Counted from the first letter of the stretch, positions 1 through 9,868 are shown. The stretch is 37,500 nt of DNA from a bacterium ADurb.Bin212 (GCA_002070055.1 MWCM01000013.1:1-37500); one strand, 5' to 3'. Notes: generated by a model from the sequence alone, not told the origin. A program made the numbers and translations.

Positions 1-22
1 TTTTAACTCGGACTTAAATGAA

Positions 23-568
23 TTATTTGGCAGGTGAATTGCTTAGTGATTCTTTCCAGCGGCTACTTAAATTATTTAATTTGGTGGCGATTGAATAATC
101 GATAATATAGTGGTCTTTTTTGATAATAGCTCCACCGATAATATCTTTGTCTATTTTAATATCAACAATGACTCTCTTTCCAATATTTTTTGAAATATTT
201 TCAGCCAAGAGGTAAATATCTTCTGGCTTTAGTTCAATAGCACAGGTAATTTCCACAAAATCAATTGTTTTTGACTCAGCAATAAATTCCTTGGCAAACA
301 CAGAAAGGTGAGCAGGATCAAAAAGCCAGAGATTGTCCTCTTCTATCATAGACTGCAAAAAACTCTTTAAATCTTTTGAGGTAATTCGGTTCACCTCTTT
401 GATGGCTAAGCTTTTTAAATGTTTGGCATCGGGTGTTTCTGATGCAACTGATTTATAGCTAATTCTGTCTTTGAGGTATTCAATATCAAAAACAATCTGG
501 TTAAGATCGCTTCTTTTGGAGATTCTGGATATCAACTCATTTACTAATCTTTTTACCTCTGATATCAT
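23..568 (-). CDS. atpH: F-type ATP synthase subunit delta
   Basis: 181 aa, the usual delta/OSCP length. This subunit sits on top of F1 and joins it to the peripheral stalk made by subunit b. The N-terminal two thirds are divergent and helical. The C-terminal part is recognisable: a 'kDIIGGAII' stretch near residues 141-149 followed by 'IIDYSIATKLNNL' matches the family signature of an I-G-G turn and then D-x-S-(I/V)-xxxL. The ATG lies two bases after the b stop codon, with a GAGGG Shine-Dalgarno inside the end of b, so translation is probably coupled. It is the third gene of the c-b-delta block. The next gene, expected to be alpha, starts beyond the left edge: no start codon is visible in bases 1-22. 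Family assignment is fairly secure; stoichiometry and function in this odd complex are not. Confidence 0.88.
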   Translation of the reverse strand: MISEVKRLVNELISRISKRSDLNQIVFDIEYLKDRISYKSVASETPDAKHLKSLAIKEVNRITSKDLKSFLQSMIEEDNLWLFDPAHLSVFAKEFIAESKTIDFVEITCAIELKPEDIYLLAENISKNIGKRVIVDIKIDKDIIGGAIIKKDHYIIDYSIATKLNNLSSRWKESLSNSPAK

Positions 569-570
569 TT

Positions 571-1065
571 TTAGTCGCCCTCAACTTCCTGCAGCGCCTG
601 TTCGATTAATTCACGATGATCTGAATAATTTAGTGATTTTGAGATGACTTTTTTTGTAACACCCATTACCAAATCCACCATTTTGCCTTCAATTTCAGCC
701 TTTTGCTCGGCGACGTAACGATCGGCTTTTTCTCTGGCCTCTTTCTCTATCTCTTTGGCTCTTTTCTCAGTTTTTTTAACAATCTCCTCTGCCTCTTTAA
801 GATATTTTGTTGGGTCAACAACATCTTTTTGTGACAGCATTTTTTTGTGTTTTGTTTCCAGCCTGGCCAGGATAGACTTAATTCTTTCAATCTCCGCTTT
901 TTCTTTGGCTTTGCGTTGGGCTATCTGCACCATATAGCGTTCTCTGATCTCCAGAAACTTCAAATCTGCCATTTTGTGGAGCTTCTTTTCGCGTGAATTG
1001 AAATAAAAGCCAAGACCAAACAGGCAGATGACTGTTATAATTATATTAACTAAACTTAACGACAT
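571..1065 (-). CDS. atpF: F-type ATP synthase subunit b (peripheral stalk)
   Basis: 164 aa. One N-terminal membrane helix (about residues 5-22) is followed by a long, highly charged helix rich in Lys, Glu and Ala that runs to about residue 145. It ends in the family-typical 'KVISKSL..SDHRELIEQAL' segment that binds delta. Role: holds F1 still against the membrane sector. An upstream in-frame start at 1107 exists inside the preceding gene, but I chose the ATG at 1065. The sequence CGGAGGGG, one of the strongest Shine-Dalgarno sites in the window, lies directly after the c-gene stop and 3-6 bases before this ATG. Length fits the family. It sits between the c-like fusion and delta, the standard c-b-delta order. 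Confidence 0.9.
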   Translation of the reverse strand: MSLSLVNIIITVICLFGLGFYFNSREKKLHKMADLKFLEIRERYMVQIAQRKAKEKAEIERIKSILARLETKHKKMLSQKDVVDPTKYLKEAEEIVKKTEKRAKEIEKEAREKADRYVAEQKAEIEGKMVDLVMGVTKKVISKSLNYSDHRELIEQALQEVEGD

Positions 1066-1075
1066 TTCCCCTCCG

Positions 1076-3110
<2,035 letters not shown>

Positions 3111-4340
3111 TTATCCCTGCCAATAAAACATCATAATTGAAAAGTCTGCCAAATTTATAATGCTGTCGTTGTTTATATCGGCAGACTTTTCGTTAGTGCC
3201 CCAGTAATAAACTAAAATCGAGAAATCGGCAAGATTTACTGTGGTGTCGCAATTCAAGTCGCCTTTGCTCACATTACAAACGGGCTCTTCTCCAGGATCT
3301 GTATCACCGTTAGAAACCCTAAAAAAGAGAGTATTAGAAAACAAGCTTTGAGTTCCCAACAGATCTTGAACCAAAGAGTAAAGTTTGTGATCTCCCAACT
3401 CCATATCGATTGTGTCGGATAGTAGATACTCGTAATCACCATTTTCATCAACAGTGACCTCAAAGCTATTTACCGGTGGTTCGGTCATAATAATTGTTTT
3501 GTAACCAGGTGTGCCCCTGCCGGTTATCTGAATAGCCTCTCCTGGAGCGATCTGATTATTATCAATCTCTATTGTTGGTGGCAAAATGATGTCGCTTACT
3601 GTGGTTAACTCGTAAGCTCTGGTAAAAACCTCAATCACGGTTGGTGGGGTGGTTCTATCGTATATATCATTGCCACTTATTGTTATGGTGTGCATGGTTT
3701 CTGGCATGCCGGGGAATATCTGAGCAAAACGACCGTTATCGTCTGCTACAGTGGTGCCAATTGTGGTGGTGCCGGCGGCAAAACTTACAAACATGCCAGG
3801 TGAGCCATAGCCGATAATTCTTAGCATGCCGATATCGGCTTCAATGGCTGCTGACACAACAACCGAGCCAGTGGTCTTTGTGGCAATCACTCTAGTTTCG
3901 TTGCGTAAATTCAAACCGTCAGGGTCATCTGTTATGCGCAGATAAACATCAAAGGCGTCGGGATGGGGAGGGTTATTTGCTGTTATGCCGTATAAACTTA
4001 TGGTTGCCCCGGGGTTAAAAGAGATACCAGTAATTCTGACAAATGTTGCAATGGTTGTAACTACTGGAGTTCCGGTATAATCGCCGGTAATCTGGGTTGG
4101 TTCGGTGGGGTTTGTAAAAGCTGGGAGATCAATAAATATAAAATCATCAGGTTGAACCGGTAAAGAGCTGACCGGAAGAGTAAACCTGATGTTATGAGTA
4201 GCTATTGCCCCGAGGACATTTGTATTGATTGTGTCTCTGGCATTATCCAGCCCACCAACAGCTTTGACACTAACAAAATAAACTGAAAATAAAGACAGAA
4301 TTACAAAAAGGGCTATCTTTTTATAAAATTTATATCGCAA
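3111..4340 (-). CDS. Secreted Ig-like protein with C-terminal type I dockerin
   Basis: 409 aa. Signal peptide at about residues 8-27, then a beta-rich body of several Ig-like segments (for example around 160-240 and 250-345). The C-terminal dockerin (about 354-409) has two F-hand calcium loops: D361-x-N363-x-D365...D372 and D388-x-N390-x-D392...D399, each followed by 'LADFSI'. Dockerins bind cohesin modules in a calcium-dependent way, and two cohesin-fold proteins are encoded upstream in the same gene run. The start is TTG at 4340: an in-frame stop lies immediately upstream and GAGGGG sits ten bases before it. An out-of-frame ATG at 4350 yields only six codons. The gap to the c-fusion gene is 28 bases. 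No catalytic domain was recognised, so it is probably structural or adhesive. Confidence 0.82.
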   Translation of the reverse strand: MRYKFYKKIALFVILSLFSVYFVSVKAVGGLDNARDTINTNVLGAIATHNIRFTLPVSSLPVQPDDFIFIDLPAFTNPTEPTQITGDYTGTPVVTTIATFVRITGISFNPGATISLYGITANNPPHPDAFDVYLRITDDPDGLNLRNETRVIATKTTGSVVVSAAIEADIGMLRIIGYGSPGMFVSFAAGTTTIGTTVADDNGRFAQIFPGMPETMHTITISGNDIYDRTTPPTVIEVFTRAYELTTVSDIILPPTIEIDNNQIAPGEAIQITGRGTPGYKTIIMTEPPVNSFEVTVDENGDYEYLLSDTIDMELGDHKLYSLVQDLLGTQSLFSNTLFFRVSNGDTDPGEEPVCNVSKGDLNCDTTVNLADFSILVYYWGTNEKSADINNDSIINLADFSIMMFYWQG

Positions 4341-4387
4341 TTAAAACCATCCCCTCACTTAACAGGTAAATCACCTGACGGCCAGTG

Positions 4388-5326
4388 CTATTTTGTTAGG
4401 TTGTGCAGAATCCTCTTGACTTGTTTTCTTCCGAAAATCAAGATAATTATTAGAACAAAAATCCCGCCCGCAACATAGCCTAAGTACTTAGGGAATACCC
4501 AAAATGAAACAGACTCTGACAGGGGCTTGTTTTGCTGACCATATGTGGCAACTAAAGTGGCGGTATAACGGCTAGCCAGTGATGCGCTAAATTCCCATCT
4601 GGTATCCATTTTTCTGATTGCGTCCGGTAAGACGTTTAGACCATTCAATGGAATCTCTGTTACTTTTTGACCAAATATATTGGTAATAACAATTGTGCCT
4701 TTGGGGCGAATATGATTATTACCGGCATTTTTGACTCTTAGTTCAAAATTTACCGGACTTTTTTCGTAATAATTTTCATTAGTGGTAAAGGATTCGACGC
4801 TGGCTTCTTCTTTTACATTGCCCGAAACACGGAGCAATATTAAAGAACCGACACGGCTGGCAACAGATGCACCACTACCTTCGGTTTTTGTTTCGCCTCC
4901 CATCTTTACTAGCACAGAGCAGTAGTGTCCGCCTGGTTCAGCGTCTTTTGGGACATTTATAGAAAAAGCAACCTCTCTTTCGGCGCCAGGTTTTAGAGAG
5001 AAAGAAGATGGAGTAGGAGTAACCCATTGTGCCAAAGAGTAGGTGGTGCTTGGTTGACTGTCATCTATTAAGTTTACTTGACCTTCTTCTCCAACTGCCT
5101 GAAAGTCTTCCACCATGATTGTATAACTTGTTTCTACTGCGGAGTCGTTTCTGACACGAATCTTGTCGGTGATACTTTCACCGGGGTTTGCGTAGAGCTC
5201 AAACGACGGTGGGATAACACTAATCGTCCTTCCTGCGGTATCCTGAGCCTTGCTGGTAGTAGTGTTTGTTAGTGAAATAAACGCAATAAAAGCAACGGCA
5301 ACAGCGCAGGTAATCCTTTTTAGCAT
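4388..5326 (-). CDS. DUF916-like (WxL-interacting type) membrane-anchored surface protein
   Basis: 312 aa from the chosen ATG. Signal peptide at residues 1-26 ends near 'SKAQD'. Two Ig-like beta domains follow. The first begins 'SVIPPSFELYANPGESITDKI', with 'PGAEREVAFSINVPKDAEPGGHY' later on, the pattern of DUF916-type domains found at the surface of Gram-positive cells. A single membrane helix near the C-terminus (about 282-300) is followed by a short basic tail, giving an outside-facing protein. The reading frame extends 27 codons upstream, but the ATG at 5326 has AAAGGAG seven bases before it and starts a proper signal peptide. A consensus promoter lies just upstream, so this gene probably leads the transcript that also contains dockerin, c-fusion, b and delta. 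No enzymatic motif was seen. Confidence 0.75.
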   Translation of the reverse strand: MLKRITCAVAVAFIAFISLTNTTTSKAQDTAGRTISVIPPSFELYANPGESITDKIRVRNDSAVETSYTIMVEDFQAVGEEGQVNLIDDSQPSTTYSLAQWVTPTPSSFSLKPGAEREVAFSINVPKDAEPGGHYCSVLVKMGGETKTEGSGASVASRVGSLILLRVSGNVKEEASVESFTTNENYYEKSPVNFELRVKNAGNNHIRPKGTIVITNIFGQKVTEIPLNGLNVLPDAIRKMDTRWEFSASLASRYTATLVATYGQQNKPLSESVSFWVFPKYLGYVAGGIFVLIIILIFGRKQVKRILHNLTK

Positions 5327-5377
5327 AGATTCTCCTTTTTCAAAATGCATTTTATACTCTTGATTATAATCATAATT

Positions 5378-5407
5378 ATAATACCTATATTTTTTGTATA
5401 TTGTCAA
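5378..5407 (-). promoter_or_regulatory. Sigma-70 type promoter for DUF916, dockerin, c-fusion, b and delta
   Basis: On the minus strand, a perfect TTGACA (5402-5407) is separated by 18 bases from TATTAT (5378-5383). TATAAT also occurs three bases further on, with a longer spacer. The predicted start lies near 5371, about 45 bases before the ATG at 5326. This is one of the best promoter matches in the window. Confidence 0.65.
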
Positions 5408-5441
5408 TCAAAAATTGAATTTTGTTTTCAGTTCAACATAA

Positions 5442-6437
5442 TTAAACCTTTTTCTCCACGTTTTCCATAGTTAATTCACTCTTAACCTCTTTAATATCTT
5501 GAAGGTATTGAGCCTTACCATCTGCTCCTCTTTGTTCGACGATATCAAGCTTGTTTTCCAAAACGGCTAATGCACCTAGCTGCTTGTTCATAATTCTTTC
5601 AATTGCCAAGTGGCGTTTCTTTTCGTTTAAGTATAGCTTTAAACCTAAAATAATTATTATCGCCAGAAGAATTGATGTGGGAAGTATGCTGGACCAAAGA
5701 ATGCTGTTGGCTCCAAAAATACCCTTAACTGTGGCGTTATTTAAAATTGCTTCCGCTTTTTGCAACGGCTCTTCGGGGTCTGAACCTTTTCTACCATTAA
5801 CTTGAGCGATTGAGCCAAAAGAGGTGCTGTTGCCAGGCGAAACATCGGATTGTGAAGTTGGAGTAGTGTTGCTTGGGGCAACAGTTTCTTGCAGTGTGGG
5901 TGGGTAGAGAGTAATTGTTTCTACTTCCGGTTGCACCGGATCAACGTCTTCTGCGCCGCTGGTTAAAACATTAATTGTGAGAGAATTTGAAGTAAAGCCT
6001 TCAATGGTTTGACCATTGAACATAATCCAGATGTCTTTTAGAGTAACGGCTGTTGTACCTTCGGTGCGACCTTTAAATCGTAAAGTCGTCACAAGTCCAT
6101 CCGCTCCGACATATCCTCCTTGGGTATTGGCACAATCTATTCTGGTGAAAGACTGAACGGCACACAGCGGAACCACACTTCCGGCATGATTGAGTTGTAA
6201 TCCCTCTAGGGTTTCGGTGGAAAAATCTATACCAAAACCAATTGCGTTAATTCTTTCGCCTTCCGTGTTGATTCGAACAGTAATTTCGGTTGTTTGATCT
6301 TTGTTAATGTAAGCAGATTCAGCAGACAAAGTTAAAGACTTCTCTGCGTGAGCGGAATCAGACATACAAAAAAATACCAATAATGCTACCGGCCAGAGCA
6401 AAAAGGGGAATAAAATATTACTTTGTACCCTCCTCAT
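5442..6437 (-). CDS. Membrane-anchored cohesin-fold protein with cytoplasmic coiled coil
   Basis: 331 aa. Signal peptide ends near A31. A cohesin-type beta domain spans about 34-157: 'INAIGFGIDFSTETLEGLQL' and 'GLVTTLRFKGRTEGTTAVTL' follow the alternating strand pattern of cohesin/CBM-like domains. Cys92 and Cys102 could form a disulfide. A Pro/Ser/Thr-rich spacer (160-245) reaches a membrane helix at 246-268. The last 60 residues are charged and helical, probably a cytoplasmic coiled coil. The protein could therefore pass a contact from outside to inside. The ATG overlaps the preceding gene's stop (ATGA), so the two cohesin genes are translationally coupled. The dockerin protein two genes downstream is the obvious candidate partner. 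Cohesin identity rests on pattern recognition, not a profile search. Confidence 0.72.
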   Translation of the reverse strand: MRRVQSNILFPFLLWPVALLVFFCMSDSAHAEKSLTLSAESAYINKDQTTEITVRINTEGERINAIGFGIDFSTETLEGLQLNHAGSVVPLCAVQSFTRIDCANTQGGYVGADGLVTTLRFKGRTEGTTAVTLKDIWIMFNGQTIEGFTSNSLTINVLTSGAEDVDPVQPEVETITLYPPTLQETVAPSNTTPTSQSDVSPGNSTSFGSIAQVNGRKGSDPEEPLQKAEAILNNATVKGIFGANSILWSSILPTSILLAIIIILGLKLYLNEKKRHLAIERIMNKQLGALAVLENKLDIVEQRGADGKAQYLQDIKEVKSELTMENVEKKV

Positions 6438-6994
6438 AAACCTGCTTTTATTTTTATCTCTTTGTTGGGGAGATCCCTTAATAAATTGGTGCCTTTGCCG
6501 TCGTTAGCCAAGACCATACTTTCTCCAGAAAGAGACAAAGTAGTGTTTTTAATAGCTTTAGGATAAAACTCAATTACCTGGACTTTGTTGGTGCCATTAA
6601 AACCGGGATATGGAGTCCCGCATGAAAGCTTAACGTAGCCACTAATATTACTGAAGACATTTTCAGGGTAGAACTTGCAGAAAGAATTTGTGGTGTCTGT
6701 TTTTACCACCTCGAGAACATTGCTGTCGAAAATCAAGTAGCTTTGAACAGCATTAACATAGTTATTTTGTGTGTTTAGGCGTATTTCAACCAGAAAGTTT
6801 TTTCCAACTCCGTCTATCTCGTCTGGAGCTTCAATTGTTAAGGCCGAAACCGGCTCAATACCCCTCAATTTATTTAAATCAACTCTAATTTTGGGATTGG
6901 GCTTAAAAAACAGAACATAAATCAAAATAACCACAAAAATGGTTGCTAATATTACGAACTCCTTGGTTTTGATTATTTGAAGAGTCTTTTTCAA
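6434..6994 (-). CDS. Cohesin-fold protein with N-terminal membrane anchor
   Basis: 186 aa. A short basic N-terminus is followed by an uncleaved membrane helix at about 13-30, then an outside-facing beta domain (50-185). The segments 'NYVNAVQSYLIFDSNVLEVV' and 'VQVIEFYPKAIKNTTLSLSG' match the cohesin strand pattern and align in order with the neighbouring cohesin protein. Two cysteines (106 and 125) lie in the same region as the Cys pair of that neighbour, suggesting duplication. The start is TTG at 6994 with only a weak upstream purine stretch; a promoter lies 36-64 bases upstream. It is the first gene of the minus-strand run. There is no coiled coil or long spacer, so the cohesin is held close to the membrane. 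Confidence 0.65.
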   Translation of the reverse strand: MKKTLQIIKTKEFVILATIFVVILIYVLFFKPNPKIRVDLNKLRGIEPVSALTIEAPDEIDGVGKNFLVEIRLNTQNNYVNAVQSYLIFDSNVLEVVKTDTTNSFCKFYPENVFSNISGYVKLSCGTPYPGFNGTNKVQVIEFYPKAIKNTTLSLSGESMVLANDGKGTNLLRDLPNKEIKIKAGL

Positions 6995-7029
6995 ATCTTG
7001 GTCCGTATTTTGATTAAAGCATTAAGATT

Positions 7030-7058
7030 ATTATAAATGAATAACCATAAATAGCCAA
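7030..7058 (-). promoter_or_regulatory. Promoter for the two cohesin genes
   Basis: Minus-strand TTGGCT (7053-7058), 17-base spacer, then TATAAT (7030-7035). It lies 36 bases upstream of the TTG start at 6994 and diverges from the promoter of the plus-strand gene at 7108. Confidence 0.55.
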
Positions 7059-7090
7059 TATTTTTAACTACTAGGTAGCCATGATATTTT

Positions 7091-7099
7091 TGATATAAT
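7091..7099 (+). promoter_or_regulatory. Extended -10 promoter giving a nearly leaderless transcript
   Basis: TG-A-TATAAT is an extended -10 element. It ends eight bases before the ATG at 7108, so transcription would begin at or within two bases of the start codon. No good -35 and no Shine-Dalgarno are present. Confidence 0.55.
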
Positions 7100-7107
7100 G
7101 ATAGCAG

Positions 7108-8556
7108 ATGAGGAAAATTTATATAATTTCTGTTTGTTTACTAGCTGCAGCGGCGGCCTATTATTACATCTTCTTCTTTGTTAATAGAAGCGTTTTTGAT
7201 GGTCTCTTGCAACAAGCCTCCGAAAAAGGAGGGGATTTTTCGCAAAAAATAATTAATAACGAGGATAATTCAATTTCTTATTTAAGAGAGAACTTCTGTT
7301 CGTATCGGTCTAATTCAAAAATCATCGATGAGGTCGAGGATATAAAGAATATCAATCTTAACGGGAATGCGGAATCTTTAGAGTTGAGTTCGGAGAACTA
7401 TGCAGGCAAGAATTCAATAAATTTTAGTTTGAGTAACCAGACAAAGGGCGACAAGGCAATTATTGAAAGAAAGTCTTTGTCTTTGGACCTGTCAAGATGG
7501 AAAAAAGATGGAATTTTCTCTGCCTGGGCAAAATTTGAAAAACCGGAAGATATTAGTTCTGTAACACTGATTTTGGAATCGAAAAATGGAGCAAAACGGA
7601 TCTATAACGAATTACAAAACGTAAACATTAACGAGGAAAATAAAATTCGTGTGAATGACCCCCATCCCGACTATTCGTTGCCGGAAGGAGAGAATCAATA
7701 TTGGCAGGATTTTCAGTTGGTTTACGGCTGGAACTATCTCTTTTGGCGAGGAGACCAATATTCAGATTCAGGAGATTTTTTGGTGAATCAAGTTGTGGCT
7801 TATCAACTAAACTTTAATTTGAGACAGGATTATGCTTCAGGCAAAAAAATTCACGTTGATAATGTTCGGGTAAGCGACGGAGTCCAAAAGAGCAACAATC
7901 CTTTGGGCGGCAACTGGTATGCACCAAACGGTATGCCCCAGTATGGAGTTTTTGATTTGTCAGGAGAGCAGGAGTGTAATTTACGCTTGATTAATGTGCG
8001 TCGTGAACAATATCCTAGCAACGGCGACCATGCCAGAATTTTGAGTAACTATACTACCCCACAAAATTTTGCTTTTAAAACCAGATTTAAAATTATTGAC
8101 CCGGCACCGGGCTATGTTAATGAAAATAACTCATACTTAAGGTTTCAGTATAACTTTGATGATGAATATGACCCAGGGCACGATTGGTTCGGAGCATTTA
8201 TCTCCTTTGAATACAAAAATTTTGGCTTAATTAGTGTTGAGCCAGTGGAACGCTATACTAAGCAACGCCAAGAGCCGGAAAACTTTCCTTTTTCTGCAAG
8301 AAAGCACTTTGTCTTTGACAAAGATAAAGAGTATCAAATAGAGTTGGTGGTTAGGTCAAACAAGGCTCAGGCTCACCTGTATCAGGTCTATTCGAATAAC
8401 AAACTGAAAAAAATTTCCAGTGTTTCTTATGATTTTAAGCGCCCCAGAAGCGATATTGGCCGGCCTTTTTCTATCGAAACAACAGGGTCATATCACATGT
8501 TAATTAAGGAGATAGAGATACTTAATTTGGAGCTAATTGAAAAGGATATCAAATGA
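7108..8556 (+). CDS. Membrane-anchored extracytoplasmic protein with beta-sandwich domains
   Basis: 482 aa; I do not recognise a named family. Residues 5-25 form a signal anchor. The exported remainder looks like two concanavalin/carbohydrate-binding-type beta sandwiches. The first is about 85-255, with 'SLSLDLSRWKKDGIFSAWAK' and ending 'KIHVDNVRVSD', a phrase typical of such folds. The second is about 265-478, with 'FAFKTRFKI', 'WFGAFISFEY' and 'YHMLIKEIEILNL'. No catalytic residues can be assigned. A ligand-binding or adhesive role is possible; sugar binding is a guess from fold. The last codons overlap the Nudix gene start by ATGA. The promoter places the ATG at the very 5' end of the mRNA. 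Confidence 0.7.
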   Translation: MRKIYIISVCLLAAAAAYYYIFFFVNRSVFDGLLQQASEKGGDFSQKIINNEDNSISYLRENFCSYRSNSKIIDEVEDIKNINLNGNAESLELSSENYAGKNSINFSLSNQTKGDKAIIERKSLSLDLSRWKKDGIFSAWAKFEKPEDISSVTLILESKNGAKRIYNELQNVNINEENKIRVNDPHPDYSLPEGENQYWQDFQLVYGWNYLFWRGDQYSDSGDFLVNQVVAYQLNFNLRQDYASGKKIHVDNVRVSDGVQKSNNPLGGNWYAPNGMPQYGVFDLSGEQECNLRLINVRREQYPSNGDHARILSNYTTPQNFAFKTRFKIIDPAPGYVNENNSYLRFQYNFDDEYDPGHDWFGAFISFEYKNFGLISVEPVERYTKQRQEPENFPFSARKHFVFDKDKEYQIELVVRSNKAQAHLYQVYSNNKLKKISSVSYDFKRPRSDIGRPFSIETTGSYHMLIKEIEILNLELIEKDIK

Positions 8557-8984
8557 GCCAATACAAGTACAGGATTTCTGCCAAAGGTTTCTATTTTAAT
8601 AAGCAAAACCAGGTTTTGCTGGTTAAGGGAAAAACTTTGCATAATGGAGAGGAGTTTTGGAGTGCGCCAGGCGGTGGCGTAGAAGAGGGAGAAAGTATAT
8701 ACTCTGCTTGTGAGCGGGAGTTGGTTGAGGAGACGGGCTATTTTGGAAATGCTCAAAAAATTGTTTATTTGCAAGATTTTCAATTCCAAGATAGCGGCAG
8801 AAATGTAGAGATTTTTACAGTGGGCGAGATTGATGGGTCGAAACCACCTTTAGCCGAACATGATCACGAATTTAGTTTTTTCGATCAAGGTAATTTTAAT
8901 AAAATTACCTTTTTGCCAGAAGGTATTAATCCGTTTGAGCTTCGCGAACACAATGGTGCGAATTACGGCACGTATCTTAACTAA
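8553..8984 (+). CDS. Nudix hydrolase
   Basis: 143 aa. A complete Nudix box starts at about residue 41: G-x5-E-x7-R-E-L-x-E-E-x-G, read as 'GGVEEGESIYSACERELVEE' and followed by TGY. These residues bind Mg2+ and cleave a nucleoside diphosphate linked to another group. The preceding strand 'KGFYFNKQNQVLLVKG' and 'EFWSAPGGG' are also typical. It has no signal peptide, so it is cytoplasmic. The substrate cannot be told from the sequence; the general form is MutT/ADP-ribose-like. The start overlaps the stop of the exported beta-sandwich protein (ATGA), indicating coupled translation, although the two products would act on opposite sides of the membrane. Confidence 0.9.
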   Translation: MSQYKYRISAKGFYFNKQNQVLLVKGKTLHNGEEFWSAPGGGVEEGESIYSACERELVEETGYFGNAQKIVYLQDFQFQDSGRNVEIFTVGEIDGSKPPLAEHDHEFSFFDQGNFNKITFLPEGINPFELREHNGANYGTYLN

Positions 8985-9030
8985 ACATTTATTAAGATTT
9001 CTACTGGTTTTATTTAGAAGTTAACAATTC

Positions 9031-9045
9031 TGGCAAATTTTGCCA
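9031..9045. promoter_or_regulatory. Perfect 15-base dyad upstream of the HELGH gene
   Basis: TGGCAAA-T-TTTGCCA is a perfect 7-bp inverted repeat around one central base. It lies between a TTAACA (9021-9026) and a poor -10-like CATTTA (9044-9049). It could be an operator in the promoter spacer, or simply a weak hairpin after the Nudix gene. Confidence 0.35.
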
Positions 9046-9067
9046 TTTAACAAAAAAGGAGAAAATT

Positions 9068-9868
9068 TTGGAGCCTGTGCCTGGAGGATATTTGTCGAGA
9101 CATCTCGAACCAGAAGAACATGAAAGTGCAGATGCAAGCAATTCAGAGGATGATTATGGTTTAAACCATCCACTTTTTGATGGTGTGGAAACCGATTATC
9201 GAAAAGAGCAGGGATTTATCTTTGAAAAAGACGGACAGTCAATTGAGGCCCAATACCTTCCTTTTTCCAGAGATGAAACCGACCGAATGCTTCTCAGGCT
9301 ACGATCTGCCCGCAACGAGGTTGATTCCCCAAACCTGGTTGAGCTAATCGAAAAGATGATAAAATTCTATTCTACCGGAGCTTATAATCTTGAAAAACTA
9401 AAAATCCAAAAAGATGAAAATATCTTGGACATTGGTGGTCTCGCTGAGTCAGTCGGTGCTTCAATTGTATTCAATCCGGATATCGAATGCGAGGTAGATA
9501 GTATCGAGCCTTCGGGCAGAATACTGTCTTCAGGAGATATTGCGAATCTCTCTACTGTCGTGAAAATATTACATGAGCTAGGGCACCTAGAAAGGTCTGG
9601 CGAGGAATCTGTCGGTGCAAGAAGGAGATATTTAAAAAGAGAGAGCATAACCGAGTCGGAAGCGGAATATATATTACGCTCCGAGAGAGATGCCTGGGCT
9701 TTTGCTCTGACGAAAATTAAGCCGTTTTTAGGAAAAGATCAGCGGGGGGCCGTTCTTAACTTCATACACCGACACTCTCTAAGTTACTATAGCGACAACA
9801 TTCGAAAACAAATTGCACCCAAATGGCGTCTGATCTTGCCACATCTGTTGGAGTCTTTTTCCGAATAA
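9068..9868 (+). CDS. Cytoplasmic HELGH putative zinc metalloprotease
   Basis: 266 aa. The zinc-protease motif H169-E-L-G-H173 sits in a helix ('VVKILHELGHLERS'). About 35 residues later 'SESEAEYILRSERDAWAFAL'-like sequence supplies several Glu residues, one of which could be the third metal ligand; the ERDAWAFAL segment resembles the E-x-x-A-xx-FA helix of ImmA/IrrE-type gluzincins. The N-terminal 60 residues are acidic and probably disordered. There is no signal peptide or membrane helix. The start is TTG, supported by AAGGAG at 9056-9061; no good in-frame ATG competes. A strong terminator begins at the stop codon, so it is likely monocistronic. Metal binding is probable; protease activity and any ImmA-like anti-repressor role are inference. 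Confidence 0.65.
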   Translation: MEPVPGGYLSRHLEPEEHESADASNSEDDYGLNHPLFDGVETDYRKEQGFIFEKDGQSIEAQYLPFSRDETDRMLLRLRSARNEVDSPNLVELIEKMIKFYSTGAYNLEKLKIQKDENILDIGGLAESVGASIVFNPDIECEVDSIEPSGRILSSGDIANLSTVVKILHELGHLERSGEESVGARRRYLKRESITESEAEYILRSERDAWAFALTKIKPFLGKDQRGAVLNFIHRHSLSYYSDNIRKQIAPKWRLILPHLLESFSE

